Positions 52,649 through 61,120 are shown, counted from the stretch's first letter. The stretch: DNA of 64,000 bases from Pseudoxanthomonas suwonensis 11-1 (GCF_000185965.1 NC_014924.1:3348001-3412000), one strand, 5' to 3'. The notes: generated from the letters alone by a model not told the origin. Program-made: numbers and translations.

Positions 52649-53370
52649 GGCTGCATTCCTCGGGGGTCGCTTTCAGGGGAAGTCGCGTCGCCCAGCCGGT
52701 ACACGCGGCGGCAGCGCGAGGTGTCGAAGTCGTCGATGCCATTGGCCGCGGGCAGGGGTTGGCCATGCACCCGCACCCGGACGCCAGTGGCGGCCAGCTC
52801 CAGCAGTTCGCGGTCGGTGTCGTCATTGCCGAGGTCGGCGTCGTGCACGAGCACGTGGGTGCCGTCCGCGTCGACCACGGCCAGGCCCATGTGTTGCGGG
52901 TCGTCGACGGCATGGACCAGCACGCCTTCGCGCGTGGCCTGCGGGGTGCGGCTCGAGGGTGGGACCGAACCGTCCTCGGGCGCGAGTATCGCCAGCAGTT
53001 CCCCGTTGGCTTGCATCGGCAGCAGTGGTGGAACGCGCTGGTGGTCGGCCTGCCAGCCTTCCAGGGCGAGCAGCCGGCGTTGCAGGGTCGCGCTGCGGCA
53101 GCCGGCATCGGTACAGGCGGCCAGCTCCGCGGCAAAGGCCTGGCGGTCCTCGTCCCAGCAGGCCTGCACGGCGGTGCGGTCGGGGCCCAGCAGCCAGGCC
53201 ACGGCCGACTCGTAGCGGGCCAGTACATCCTGCAGCTCCGCGTCCTGCAGCTGTGCGTCCTGCAGCGCCTGCGCATCAGTGGCGGCCGGCGCTGGACTGC
53301 ACGCCGTGGCCATGCCCATGACCAGGCCCATGGCCAGGCCCTTCGCCAACAGGATCCCTTGTCCGTGCAT
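52645..53370 (-). CDS. Putative lipoprotein of unknown function
   Basis: A 241-residue protein. N-terminus KGLAMGLVMGMATACSPAPAATD has an ATAC lipobox (Cys ~24). A helical, Gln/Leu/Ala-rich segment (QALQDAQLQDAELQDVLARYESAVAWLL) follows, then a Cys-containing region (TDAGCRSATLQRRLLALEGWQ) and a C-terminal beta-like half (GVLVHAVDDPQHMGLAVVDADGTHVLVHDADLGN). AACAGGATC upstream of ATG 53370. It lies 89 bp downstream of the kinase gene on the same strand and overlaps the next gene by 4 nt. Family unknown. Confidence 0.72.
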   Translation of the reverse strand: MHGQGILLAKGLAMGLVMGMATACSPAPAATDAQALQDAQLQDAELQDVLARYESAVAWLLGPDRTAVQACWDEDRQAFAAELAACTDAGCRSATLQRRLLALEGWQADHQRVPPLLPMQANGELLAILAPEDGSVPPSSRTPQATREGVLVHAVDDPQHMGLAVVDADGTHVLVHDADLGNDDTDRELLELAATGVRVRVHGQPLPAANGIDDFDTSRCRRVYRLGDATSPESDPRGMQP

Positions 53371-53459
53371 CGGCTTCCCTCCGTTGCCACCAGTCCGGCG
53401 GGGCGCGGGGCGCCCCCTGTACCGGCATACGCAGGACCGCGGAAGAAAGTGACAGCGAC

Positions 53460-56264
53460 TCAGCGCGTGGCGGCCAGGGCCTGCTCCAGGCGCAGCCTGG
53501 CAATGCCCGGGATCGGCTGGCGCAGCCGTTCCCCGGCCTGGCGGCGCAACTCCGTGCAGTCGTCGGTGCCCGCGCGGCACGCGCCCTCGACCAGGAAGGC
53601 GAAGGCCTCGTTGACCATGCGCGGGTTGGCCTGGGTGTTCTCCAGCATCCGGCCCACATCGTCGCGCAGCGCGTGCTCGGCTTCGGCGACCCGGCCCAGG
53701 GCCAGCAGGCTGCGCGCGCGCCACGCGGCGACGTAGTGGACGTTGTCCGGGTCGCCACCCTGCTCGCGCGCGTGCTTCCCGTACAGCGCGATGCTGCGGT
53801 CATACAGCGCCAGCGCGCGGGCATGGTCGCCGAGCGCGGCATGCGTACGGGCGACATTGGCCAGGCGTGCGGCCACGCGCGGATGGTCGGCACCGAACAG
53901 CCGCTCCATCGCCTCGAGCGAGCGCCGCTGCAGCGGCAGGGCGCGGGCGGCCTCGCCCTGTTCACGCAGGGCATCGGCGAGGTTGCCTTCGGCGATCGCG
54001 GCGCCGGCCTCGCCACCGGCCAGGCGGTAGCGGCGCAAGCCCTCGGCGAAGGACTCGGCCGCCTCGGCGAAACGCCCCTCGGCGAACAGCAGGCTGCCGC
54101 GGTCGGTATGGCCGAGGGCGCCGTTTGGATGGGCATCGCCAAACATGGCCTGGACCTGATCCAGGTATTCGGCGTTTAGCTCCAGCGCGCGCTCGACGTC
54201 GCCGCTGGCGGACACCAGTCGTGACAGCAGCTGCAGGGTCGAGACCGACTCCCGGTTCGGGCGGATGTAGATCCGCCGCTGCGAATCCACCACCTCCTCG
54301 AGCAGGGCCAGGCCACGCGCGAGTTCGCCCATGCTGGCGTAGACCGCGCCGAGGCGGCTGGCGACCAGCAGGGTATCGGCGTGGTCCGGACCAGCGCGGC
54401 GGCGGCGCATTTCCAGCGCGCGCTCCAGCACCCCGATGGCCTTGCGCGGATCGCTGACGCGCTCGTAGTAGCTGCCGGCATTGACCCAGAACGCGGTGCA
54501 TTCGTCCTCCGGGGCGGCGGGTGCATCGCACAGGGCAATGGCCTCGGCAATACGCGCGTCCACCTCGTCGTAGCGGTCGCGCTCGGCCAGCACGCTGATC
54601 GAGCCGCTGAGGGTGCGCACCAGCAGGCCGCTGCCCGGCGCGCGGGCGCGCAGCACCGGCAGCGCGGCATCCATGCGCCGCAGCGCTTCCTCCGGGTCGG
54701 GCGGGTTGAGATGCGCGCGCGTGGACCCGGACTTGGCCAGGACTTCGGCGGTGGCCTCGTTGTCGTCGCCGAACAGCTGGCGGCGACGTTCGAGCGCGGC
54801 GTCGAACAGTTCGGCCGCGCGCGCGTAGTCGCCGATCTCCTCGGCCAGCAGGCCCAGCCGCAGTTCCACCGCGGCCAGCACGCGCGGACGGTCCGCCAGT
54901 TCGCTGCGCGCACGCGCGGTGGCCTCGGCCAGCAGCTGCGCACGGTCGATCTCGCGCGATTCCTCGGTGCCCGGGGCGAGCACGTCCAGCAGGCTGGCGA
55001 GGTAGTCCAGCTGCGCCTGCGATTCCTCGGCCAGGGCGTTGGCGCGCTGCGCTTCGGCACGTGCCTTGCGCATCTGCCACACGGTGCTGCCCACGCCGGC
55101 CACCAGCAGCAGGACCACCGCCAGGCCGGCGGCCACCTGCCAGCGGTTGCGGCCGGCGAACTTGCGCAGGCGGTAACGCAGGCTCGGCGGATGGGCGGCG
55201 ATCGGCCGGTGTTCCAGCCAGCGTTCCAGGTCGTCGGCGAACGCGGCGACGCTGGCGTAGCGGTCCCCGGGGCGTTCGGCCAGGGCCTTGAGCGCGATCG
55301 TGTCCAGGTCGCCGCGCAGCTGCGCGACCAGCGGTCGCAAGCCCTGGTCGGGATGTTCGCCAGCGCGCTGGCGCAGCAGCCGCGACGGTGCGACCACCTC
55401 GCCGTCGCGACGGCCGTGGCCCGGGGCGACGCCGGTGAGCAGGCGGTAGAGCAGGGCGCCCACGCCGTACACATCCATCGCCGTGGCCGGCGGCGCACCG
55501 CTGAACTGCTCCGGCGCGGCGTACTCGGGAGTCAGCGCCTGCAGCACGGTGCGGGTCAGCGCGATGCCGCCATCGTCCAGAGTGCGGGCGATGCCGAAGT
55601 CGAGCACGCGCACATGGCCGTCGCCGTCCACCAGCACGTTGGACGGCTTGATGTCGCGATGCACGACCAGGTTGCGGTGGCTGTAGTCCAGCGCCTCGCA
55701 GACCTGCAGCAGCAGGCGCACCCGTGCCGCGGCATCGAGCCGGTGGCGGGTGCACCACTGGTCGATCGGCTCGCCTTCGACCAGCTGCATCGCCAGCCAC
55801 GGCGTGCCATCGGCACTGACCCCGGCGTCATACAGCGCGGCGATATACGGATGGCGCAGGCGCAGCAGCGCCTGCTGCTCGTGCAGGAACCGGTCGCGTC
55901 CCTCGCGCGCCACGCTGCCGAGGGTAAGCACCTTCACCGCCGCGACCTGGCCCTGGACGCCGTCCTCGGCGGTGGCGCGGTAGACCACGGCCATGCCGCC
56001 GCGGCCGATCTCCCCGTCCAGGCGCCAGCGGCCCAGGCGCTGCCCGGCCAGCGACGCCACCGCCGGCTGCAGTGCCGGCGGCGGCTGGTCGAGCACGCCG
56101 CCCGGCCGCGAGTGCGCGGCCAGCAGCCGGCGCACGCGTTCGCGCAGGGCCTCGTCGCCGGTCAGTTCCCGGAGGCGGGATTCGCGGGTGTGTCCGGGTT
56201 CGTCCAGCAGCGCATCGAACAGCGCGTCGGCGCGCCGCCACAGTTCCCGCTCACCCGCATCCAT
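53460..56264 (-). CDS. Transmembrane Ser/Thr protein kinase with TPR extracytoplasmic domain
   Basis: A 934-residue protein. The N-terminal ~70 residues are helical; the kinase domain follows with the glycine loop GRGGMAVVY (87-95), ATP lysine K111, catalytic HRDIKPSNV (202-210), DFG (222-224) and APE (250-252): all catalytic residues are present. A transmembrane helix lies at ~376-396. The rest is a long helical TPR-like region, e.g. ALEMRRRRAGPDHADTLLVASRLGAVYASMGELARGLALLEEVV. ATG 56264 with GGAAGG is preferred over the GTG at 56282. With the ECF43 sigma factor gene upstream it matches a known pairing in which the kinase activates the sigma factor by threonine phosphorylation. Confidence 0.95.
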   Translation of the reverse strand: MDAGERELWRRADALFDALLDEPGHTRESRLRELTGDEALRERVRRLLAAHSRPGGVLDQPPPALQPAVASLAGQRLGRWRLDGEIGRGGMAVVYRATAEDGVQGQVAAVKVLTLGSVAREGRDRFLHEQQALLRLRHPYIAALYDAGVSADGTPWLAMQLVEGEPIDQWCTRHRLDAAARVRLLLQVCEALDYSHRNLVVHRDIKPSNVLVDGDGHVRVLDFGIARTLDDGGIALTRTVLQALTPEYAAPEQFSGAPPATAMDVYGVGALLYRLLTGVAPGHGRRDGEVVAPSRLLRQRAGEHPDQGLRPLVAQLRGDLDTIALKALAERPGDRYASVAAFADDLERWLEHRPIAAHPPSLRYRLRKFAGRNRWQVAAGLAVVLLLVAGVGSTVWQMRKARAEAQRANALAEESQAQLDYLASLLDVLAPGTEESREIDRAQLLAEATARARSELADRPRVLAAVELRLGLLAEEIGDYARAAELFDAALERRRQLFGDDNEATAEVLAKSGSTRAHLNPPDPEEALRRMDAALPVLRARAPGSGLLVRTLSGSISVLAERDRYDEVDARIAEAIALCDAPAAPEDECTAFWVNAGSYYERVSDPRKAIGVLERALEMRRRRAGPDHADTLLVASRLGAVYASMGELARGLALLEEVVDSQRRIYIRPNRESVSTLQLLSRLVSASGDVERALELNAEYLDQVQAMFGDAHPNGALGHTDRGSLLFAEGRFAEAAESFAEGLRRYRLAGGEAGAAIAEGNLADALREQGEAARALPLQRRSLEAMERLFGADHPRVAARLANVARTHAALGDHARALALYDRSIALYGKHAREQGGDPDNVHYVAAWRARSLLALGRVAEAEHALRDDVGRMLENTQANPRMVNEAFAFLVEGACRAGTDDCTELRRQAGERLRQPIPGIARLRLEQALAATR

Positions 56265-56290
56265 GCCGCCTTCCGGGAACACCGTTCCTC

Positions 56291-56785
56291 CTATGGCCTG
56301 CTAGCCTGGCCGGCGGCACGCGTGGCCTGCTGCGCGGCCCGGGTCCGGGCCGGGGTCATGACCTGGTCGCGCTGCACCGCCTGGCCCAGCTTGTCCGGAC
56401 CCTTGGGATCCTTGGGCGGGTCCTTGTCCTTGGGCGGTTCCTCCTTGGGATCCATCGCCACCTGGCCGAGCCGGGCGACGGCGCCGGCCTGGACGCCGAG
56501 CTTGTCCGGTCCCTTCGGGTCCTTCTGCACCGGCTCGGTCTTGCCGCCGCCGTTGCTGTTGTCGGTGCCGCCGCGGGTGCCGGGGATCGCCCCCGGGGTC
56601 AGCGCGCCGCTGCGCGTGGCCGCGGCCTGCGCGCGCAGGTCCTGGCCGGCGGCCGCGATCTGGGCACCGTCCATGGGCACGCCCTTCTCGCCGACGATCG
56701 CGTCGGATTGCTGCTGCTGCGCCCACACGCTGGACGGCAGGGCCAGGCCCAGCACCATGCAGCACAACGTCGTTTCCAGTTTCAT
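56291..56785 (-). CDS. Secreted protein with a duplicated KDPKGPDKLG motif
   Basis: A 164-residue protein. Signal peptide (CMVLGLALPSSVWAQQQQ, residues ~8-22). The mature region is low-complexity, Gly/Pro/Lys-rich, with the decapeptide KDPKGPDKLG twice, the second preceded by EEPPKDKDPP, and basic ends (TPARTRAAQQATRAAGQASRP). It lies between the ECF sigma gene (97-bp gap) and the kinase gene (26-bp gap) on the same strand, so it is likely part of that unit. Function unknown; it could be an extracytoplasmic ligand or target of the kinase. Confidence 0.75.
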   Translation of the reverse strand: MKLETTLCCMVLGLALPSSVWAQQQQSDAIVGEKGVPMDGAQIAAAGQDLRAQAAATRSGALTPGAIPGTRGGTDNSNGGGKTEPVQKDPKGPDKLGVQAGAVARLGQVAMDPKEEPPKDKDPPKDPKGPDKLGQAVQRDQVMTPARTRAAQQATRAAGQASRP

Positions 56786-56882
56786 GTCCCTGTCTCCGAT
56801 GAGGGGAACGATCCGGCGGACGCCATTCGCCCGGGCCGACGCTCCCGACCGACATACGCAGGCGGGGAAGCGGGAGTGCCAC

Positions 56883-57440
56883 TCATCGCAGCAGCATGCT
56901 GTGGAGGAAGGCGCGGGCGCGCTCCCACTCGCGCTTGGCGGTGCGCTCGGAACAACCGAGCAGCCCGGCGATCTCGGCGAAACCCAGGCCGACGAAGTAG
57001 CGCAGCTCGACCACCTGGCGGCGCTGCGGGTCGATCTGTTCCAGCGCCTCCAGGCCCTCGTGCAGGGCGAGGATGCGGGTGTCGGCGTCCCCGATGCCGC
57101 CGGCCAGGTCTTCCTCCAGGGTGACCGCGGCCAGTCCGCCGCCACGCTTTCCGGCATGCGCGCGGCGGGCGTGGTCGACCAGGATCCAGCGCATTGCCTG
57201 GGCGGCGGCCACGAAGAAGTGGCGGCGGTCGGCCAGTTCCGGCAGTCCGCCGCTGGCCAGGCGCAGGTAGAGCTCGTTGACCAGCACCGTGGGGGTGACG
57301 GTGCGATCGCCGCCACCGACTCGCGCCACCGCGATGCGGTGCAGTTCCGGGTACAAGGCCTCGAATACCGCGGTCAGCTGCCGGGAGTCGCCATCCCGCG
57401 CGCGCTCCAGCAACCGGGTGATCTCGCACTCCTGTTCCAT
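56883..57440 (-). CDS. ECF sigma factor, TIGR02999/ECF43 type
   Basis: A 185-residue sigma factor. Region 2 has MEQECEITRLLERARDGDSRQ, FEALYPELHRIAVARVGGG, and TVTPTVLVNELYLRL at residues ~47-61 in place of the acidic core motif of typical ECFs; Thr47, Thr49 and Thr51 are potential phosphorylation sites. Region 4 shows IDPQRRQVVELRYFVGLGFAEIAGLLGCSERTAKREWERARAFL. In this family a nearby Ser/Thr kinase phosphorylates region 2 to switch the factor on (EcfP of Vibrio parahaemolyticus; EcfK with PknS in Xanthomonas citri). GGAGGGG precedes ATG 57440. No anti-sigma gene is adjacent, as expected. Confidence 0.93.
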   Translation of the reverse strand: MEQECEITRLLERARDGDSRQLTAVFEALYPELHRIAVARVGGGDRTVTPTVLVNELYLRLASGGLPELADRRHFFVAAAQAMRWILVDHARRAHAGKRGGGLAAVTLEEDLAGGIGDADTRILALHEGLEALEQIDPQRRQVVELRYFVGLGFAEIAGLLGCSERTAKREWERARAFLHSMLLR

Positions 57441-57480
57441 TGCGGCCCCTCCGCACCCCGCACTCCGGCGGGACGGGCGA

Positions 57481-57509
57481 AGCTTAGCGCGGTCCCCGGG
57501 GCCCGTCAG
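57481..57509 (-). promoter_or_regulatory. Candidate promoter of the ECF sigma factor gene
   Basis: Minus strand: CTGACG (57504-57509), 17-bp spacer, TAAGCT (57481-57486). The start site would be ~40 bp upstream of ATG 57440. Similarity to the housekeeping consensus is moderate; an auto-regulatory ECF43 promoter cannot be told apart without a known motif. Confidence 0.4.
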
Positions 57510-57551
57510 CGTGGCTTTGGGGGGTGGCCGGGGCGCCCTGCCGCGGCCGAC

Positions 57552-58490
57552 TCAGCCGCCGCCGCGCAGGCGCTGGTAGGCCTGCAGGTGCACCCAGGCG
57601 GCCTGCAGCAGTGGTGCCGGCTGGCCATGGGCGCGGGCGCGCTGCCACATGTGGCCGACGATATGCGCCGCCTCGACCGGACGCCCGGCCTCCAGGTCGC
57701 GCAGCATCGAGGCCTTCACGTCCGAGCCCTGCTGGACCAGACTTCCGCGGGCGATGGCACGCGCCTTCTCCGGTACCGGCTGGCCTTCGGCGGCGGCCAC
57801 CGCCAGGCACTCGTCGTGCAGGGCGGCCATGAATTCCTCGCCGCCCTCGCTGGCGACGATGTCGCCGATGCTGCCGCGCACCAGGCAGGTGCCGGCGGCC
57901 AGTGCGGCGAGGAAGCTGAACTTGATCCACTGCTCCTGGCCGATGTCGGTGCTGGCGCGGTGGTCGATGCCCGCCTGCGCGCACAGCGCGGCGAAGGCCT
58001 CGACCCGGGCGCTGCTGCCGCCATCGCGCTCGCCGAAGGTGATCGAGGCCGGACGGCCCAGGTGCAGGATCGATCCGTCCTCGCCCAGGGTCGCGCTGAT
58101 GAAGCACAGGCCGCCGAGCACGTTGTCGCGGCCGAAGCGTGCGTCCAGCGCGGGGTAGTGGTGCAGGCCGTTGAGGATCGGCATCAGCGTGGTGCCGGGC
58201 AGCATCGCCGGGACCACGGCCTCGATCGCGCTGTCCAGGTCGTAGGCCTTGCACGACAGCAGCACCAGGTCGAAAGGCTGGCGCGCGACCGCCGCAGGCA
58301 GTTCGTCCGCGGTGAGTGTCGCGACCTGCAGGTCGGCATCGCCCAGCGGGCTGCGGATGCGCAGGCCGCGTTCGCGCAGCAGGGCCGCGCGCGCGGGGCG
58401 CACCAGGAAGGTGACGTCAGCGCCGCCCTGGGCAAGTCGCCCGCCGAAGTAACCGCCGGTCCCACCGGCGCCGAGCACGAGGATGCGCAT
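57552..58490 (-). CDS. panE: Ketopantoate reductase family protein (2-dehydropantoate 2-reductase)
   Basis: A 312-residue NADPH-dependent dehydrogenase. Rossmann motif VLGAGGTGGYFGGRLAQGGADVTFLVR (residues 4-30), LVLLSCKAYDLDSAIEAVVP, LNGLHHYPALDARFG, and C-terminal VKASMLRDLEAGRPVEAAHIVGHMWQRARAHGQPAPLL, which includes the D-x-x-x-G-R-x-x-E substrate motif and the K(A/P)SM segment. The family reduces 2-dehydropantoate in pantothenate synthesis, though paralogues with other substrates are common. It is 10 bp downstream of yadH, same strand, so the three genes may form an operon. Confidence 0.85.
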   Translation of the reverse strand: MRILVLGAGGTGGYFGGRLAQGGADVTFLVRPARAALLRERGLRIRSPLGDADLQVATLTADELPAAVARQPFDLVLLSCKAYDLDSAIEAVVPAMLPGTTLMPILNGLHHYPALDARFGRDNVLGGLCFISATLGEDGSILHLGRPASITFGERDGGSSARVEAFAALCAQAGIDHRASTDIGQEQWIKFSFLAALAAGTCLVRGSIGDIVASEGGEEFMAALHDECLAVAAAEGQPVPEKARAIARGSLVQQGSDVKASMLRDLEAGRPVEAAHIVGHMWQRARAHGQPAPLLQAAWVHLQAYQRLRGGG

Positions 58491-58500
58491 CGTCGTCTCC

Positions 58501-59298
58501 TCAGCTGCGCAGGCCCACGCCACGGCGCAGCAGCGCCAGCGAGATGCCCGACAGCACCGCCACGAAGGCCAGCATCAGCGTATAGGCCACCCACAGCGGC
58601 ACGTCGGTGCTGCCGAGCAGGCCGTAGCGGAAGGCATTGACCATGTAGAAGATCGGGTTGGCGTGGGTCGCCGCCTCGGCCCACGGCGGCAGCAGCTTGA
58701 CCGAATAGAACACGCCGCCCAGGTAGGTCAGCGGGGTGAGGATGAAGGTCGGGACGATGGCCACGTCGTCGAACTTGCGCGCGTAGACCGCGTTGACGAA
58801 GCCGGCCAGCGAGAAGATGGTCGCGCCCAGCAGCACGGTGCTGAGGGTCACCAGCGGATGCGGGATGCGCACCTTGGTGAAGCACATCGCGATCAGCAGC
58901 ACGATCACGCCGACCATCAGCCCGCGCAGCACCGCGCCGGCGACGTAGCCCCACAGGATCACCCAGTTGGGCATCGGGCTGACCAGCAGCTCCTCGACGT
59001 GGCGGCCGAACTTGGCGCCGAAGAACGAGGAGGAGATGTTGCCGTAGCTGTTCTGGATCACGCTCATCATCACCAGGCCGGGCACGATGAACTCCATGTA
59101 GCTGTAGCCGCCCATGTCGCCGATCCGCGAGCCGATCAGGCCGCCGAAGATCAGGAAGTACAGGGTCATGGTGATCGCCGGCGGCACCAGGGTCTGGCCC
59201 CAGATGCGCAGGATGCGGTTCACCTCGCGGCGCACGATGGTGCCCAGCGCGATCCAGTTGGCGGCGCGTGGCGTCCTTTCCACCAGTGGCGTGCTCAT
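58501..59298 (-). CDS. yadH: ABC-2 type transporter permease (YadH type)
   Basis: A 265-residue ABC-2 permease with six transmembrane segments: VPPAITMTLYFLIFGGLIGSRIG, YMEFIVPGLVMMSVIQNSYGNISSSFF, ISVPL-like VEELLVSPMPNWVILWGYVAGAVLRGLMVGVIVLLIAMCF, TLSTVLLGATIFSLAGFVNAVYA, PTFILTPLTYLGGVFYSVKLLP and VAYTLMLAFVAVLSGISLALL. It pairs with the YadG-like ATPase whose stop overlaps its start by 4 nt. The exported substrate is unknown. Confidence 0.9.
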   Translation of the reverse strand: MSTPLVERTPRAANWIALGTIVRREVNRILRIWGQTLVPPAITMTLYFLIFGGLIGSRIGDMGGYSYMEFIVPGLVMMSVIQNSYGNISSSFFGAKFGRHVEELLVSPMPNWVILWGYVAGAVLRGLMVGVIVLLIAMCFTKVRIPHPLVTLSTVLLGATIFSLAGFVNAVYARKFDDVAIVPTFILTPLTYLGGVFYSVKLLPPWAEAATHANPIFYMVNAFRYGLLGSTDVPLWVAYTLMLAFVAVLSGISLALLRRGVGLRS

Positions 59299-60245
59299 GC
59301 GGCCTCCTTCTGGCCGGTGAGCCGCACGAACAGCTCCTCCAGGCGGTTGCTCTTGGTGCGCATCGAACGGATGCGGATGCCGGCGGCCTCGAACGCGGCG
59401 AACACGCGGTTGAGGTCCATCGCCCGCGGCATGTCCAGGTCCAGGGTGTGGCTGTCGACCGCCATCAGGGTGGTGCCCTCGATCTCCGGCAGCTGCGTGG
59501 GCAGTTCGCCGTCGATGTCGAACAGGAAGCCTTCCACGTCCAGCTTGGCCAGCAGGGCGCGCATCGGCCCCTGCTCGACGATCGTGCCGCGGTCGATGAT
59601 GGCGAGGTTGCGGCACAGGCTCTCCGCCTCCTCCAGGTAATGCGTGGTGAGGATGATGGTGGTGCCGGCGGCGTTGATCTCACGCAGCACGCGCCACATG
59701 TCGCGGCGGATCTCGATGTCCACGCCGGCAGTCGGCTCGTCCAGGATCAGCAGGCGCGGCCGGGTCATCATCGCCCGGGCGATCATCAGCCGCCGCTTCA
59801 TGCCGCCGGACAGGGTGCGGCTCATCACCCGCGCCTTGTCCCACAGGTGGGCGCGGCGCAGTTCCTGCTCGGCCAGCGGGCCGGCCTCCTCGCGCGGGAT
59901 GCCGTAGAACCCGGCGTAGTTGACCAGGATGTCGTACGGCTGCTCGAACAGGTTGAAGTTGATCTCCTGCGGCACCAGGCCGATCAGGCGCATGGCCTCG
60001 CTGCGGCGCGACACCAGGTCGGTACCGAACACCTCGACGCTGCCGCTGCTCAGGTTTACCAGCGAGCTGACGATGCCGATCAGGGTGGACTTGCCGGCGC
60101 CGTTGGGGCCGAGCAGGGCGAAGAAGTCGCCCGGGGCCACGTCGAGGGACACGCCCCGCAGGGCTTCCACGCCGTTGCCATAGGTCTTGCGCAGGTCGCG
60201 CACGCGCAGCGCCGGAGCCGCTGCCTCTGGGGAGTGTGGGGTCAT
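59295..60245 (-). CDS. yadG: ABC transporter ATP-binding protein (YadG type)
   Basis: A 316-residue ATPase. Walker A LLGPNGAGKSTLIGI (46-53 and following), Q-loop LVPQEINFNLFEQPYDILVN, signature LSGGMKRRLMIARAMM, Walker B LLILDEPTAGVDIEIRRDMW, H-loop TTHYLEEAE. The line-up with E. coli YadG is close over the whole length, including the C-terminal IRIRSMRTKSNRLEELFVRLT block. It forms a two-component exporter with the permease downstream. ATG at 60243-60245; TATAAT on the minus strand at 60289-60294 is its likely -10. Confidence 0.93.
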   Translation of the reverse strand: MTPHSPEAAAPALRVRDLRKTYGNGVEALRGVSLDVAPGDFFALLGPNGAGKSTLIGIVSSLVNLSSGSVEVFGTDLVSRRSEAMRLIGLVPQEINFNLFEQPYDILVNYAGFYGIPREEAGPLAEQELRRAHLWDKARVMSRTLSGGMKRRLMIARAMMTRPRLLILDEPTAGVDIEIRRDMWRVLREINAAGTTIILTTHYLEEAESLCRNLAIIDRGTIVEQGPMRALLAKLDVEGFLFDIDGELPTQLPEIEGTTLMAVDSHTLDLDMPRAMDLNRVFAAFEAAGIRIRSMRTKSNRLEELFVRLTGQKEAA

Positions 60246-60255
60246 GAGGCCTTTC

Positions 60256-60270
60256 GCGCCCTCAGGGCGC
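60256..60270. promoter_or_regulatory. Short hairpin just upstream of the yadG start
   Basis: GCGCCC-TCA-GGGCGC is a perfect 6-bp stem, 10 nt upstream of the yadG ATG, next to the AAAGG ribosome-binding site. It could modulate translation. A short stem of this kind could also be chance in GC-rich sequence. Confidence 0.25.
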
Positions 60271-60288
60271 CTGCACGGAGCTGCGGCT

Positions 60289-60294
60289 ATTATA
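60289..60294 (-). promoter_or_regulatory. TATAAT -10 element of the yadG-yadH operon
   Basis: A perfect TATAAT on the minus strand, rare in a 70% GC genome, 44 bp upstream of the yadG ATG. No close -35 is seen 17 bp upstream (CGGGAG). The complementary strand reads TATTAT at 60288-60293, so a plus-strand start toward the reductase gene at 60344 is also possible. Confidence 0.5.
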
Positions 60295-60343
60295 GGTCCG
60301 AGCCGGGAAGCCTCCCGGTACACACTGTCCCGAAACCAATACC

Positions 60344-61120
60344 GTGCCCCTCCAGTTCCCGCTCCGCCTCGTCGAGCGCCGCATGCTCGCGCCCACCATC
60401 GGCCACTACGTCCTGGCCCGCGACGACGGCCAGCCGCTGGACTTCGTGCCGGGGCAGTTCATCCAGATCCACTTCGACTACGCCGACGGCACCCCGGCAC
60501 GGCGCAGCTATTCGCTGGCCACGATCCACGACCATGCGATGGGTCCGGGCGAGGCGGTGGAGATCGCGGTCAGCCACGTTCCTGGCGGTGCGGCAACCGC
60601 GCTGTTCGAGGCGCTGGAGATCGGCAGCCATGTCAACGCCAGCGGTCCGTACGGCCGTTTCTGCCTGCTCCCTGCCGACCGCAACGCGCGCTACCTGCTG
60701 ATCGGCACCGGCACCGGCGTGACCCCGTACCGGGCGATGCTGCCGGTGCTGGCGAACCTTATCGCCGAGCGCGGCATCGAGGTGGTGCTGCTGGCCGGCG
60801 CGCGCACTCCGGGCGAACTGCTGTATGCGGACGACTTCCGCGGCTTCGCCGACGCCCATCCGCAGTTCCGCTACGTGCCCTGCCTGTCGCGCGAGCTGCC
60901 TGCGGCCGGTTCGCCGCAGGCCCACGAGGACGTGCGCCACGGCTACGTGCAGCAGCAGCTTCCGGAGTTCGCACCGGATCCGGCGCGCGACATCGCCTAC
61001 CTGTGCGGCAACCCGGACATGGTCGATGCGAGCTTCGAGGCGCTGAAGGCACTCGGCTTCGGCGCGGCGCAGATCCGCCGCGAGAAGTACATCAGCACCA
61101 ATCCCACTCCGCGCCGCTGA
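60344..61120 (+). CDS. fpr: Ferredoxin--NADP+ reductase (FAD/NAD-binding oxidoreductase)
   Basis: A 258-residue flavoprotein. FAD-binding domain: MLAPTIGHYVLARDDGQPLDFVPGQFIQIHF, RSYSLATIHDH (RxYS motif), NASGPYGRFCL. NAD(P)-binding domain: RYLLIGTGTGVTPYRAMLPVL, VVLLAGARTPGELLY, VPCLSRE, IAYLCGNPDMVDASFEALKALGF, and a C-terminal REKYIST. The shape is that of ferredoxin/flavodoxin-NADP+ reductases. The start is GTG 60344; no better ATG lies at the N-terminus before the flavin domain (the next is internal, residue 14). Divergent from yadG. Confidence 0.9.
   Translation: MPLQFPLRLVERRMLAPTIGHYVLARDDGQPLDFVPGQFIQIHFDYADGTPARRSYSLATIHDHAMGPGEAVEIAVSHVPGGAATALFEALEIGSHVNASGPYGRFCLLPADRNARYLLIGTGTGVTPYRAMLPVLANLIAERGIEVVLLAGARTPGELLYADDFRGFADAHPQFRYVPCLSRELPAAGSPQAHEDVRHGYVQQQLPEFAPDPARDIAYLCGNPDMVDASFEALKALGFGAAQIRREKYISTNPTPRR

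Noticed and set aside
54381-58640. A 1419-codon plus-strand open frame antisense to the Ser/Thr kinase, sigma factor and reductase genes
   Set aside because: The minus-strand genes have complete catalytic motifs; the plus frame has only GC-biased filler.
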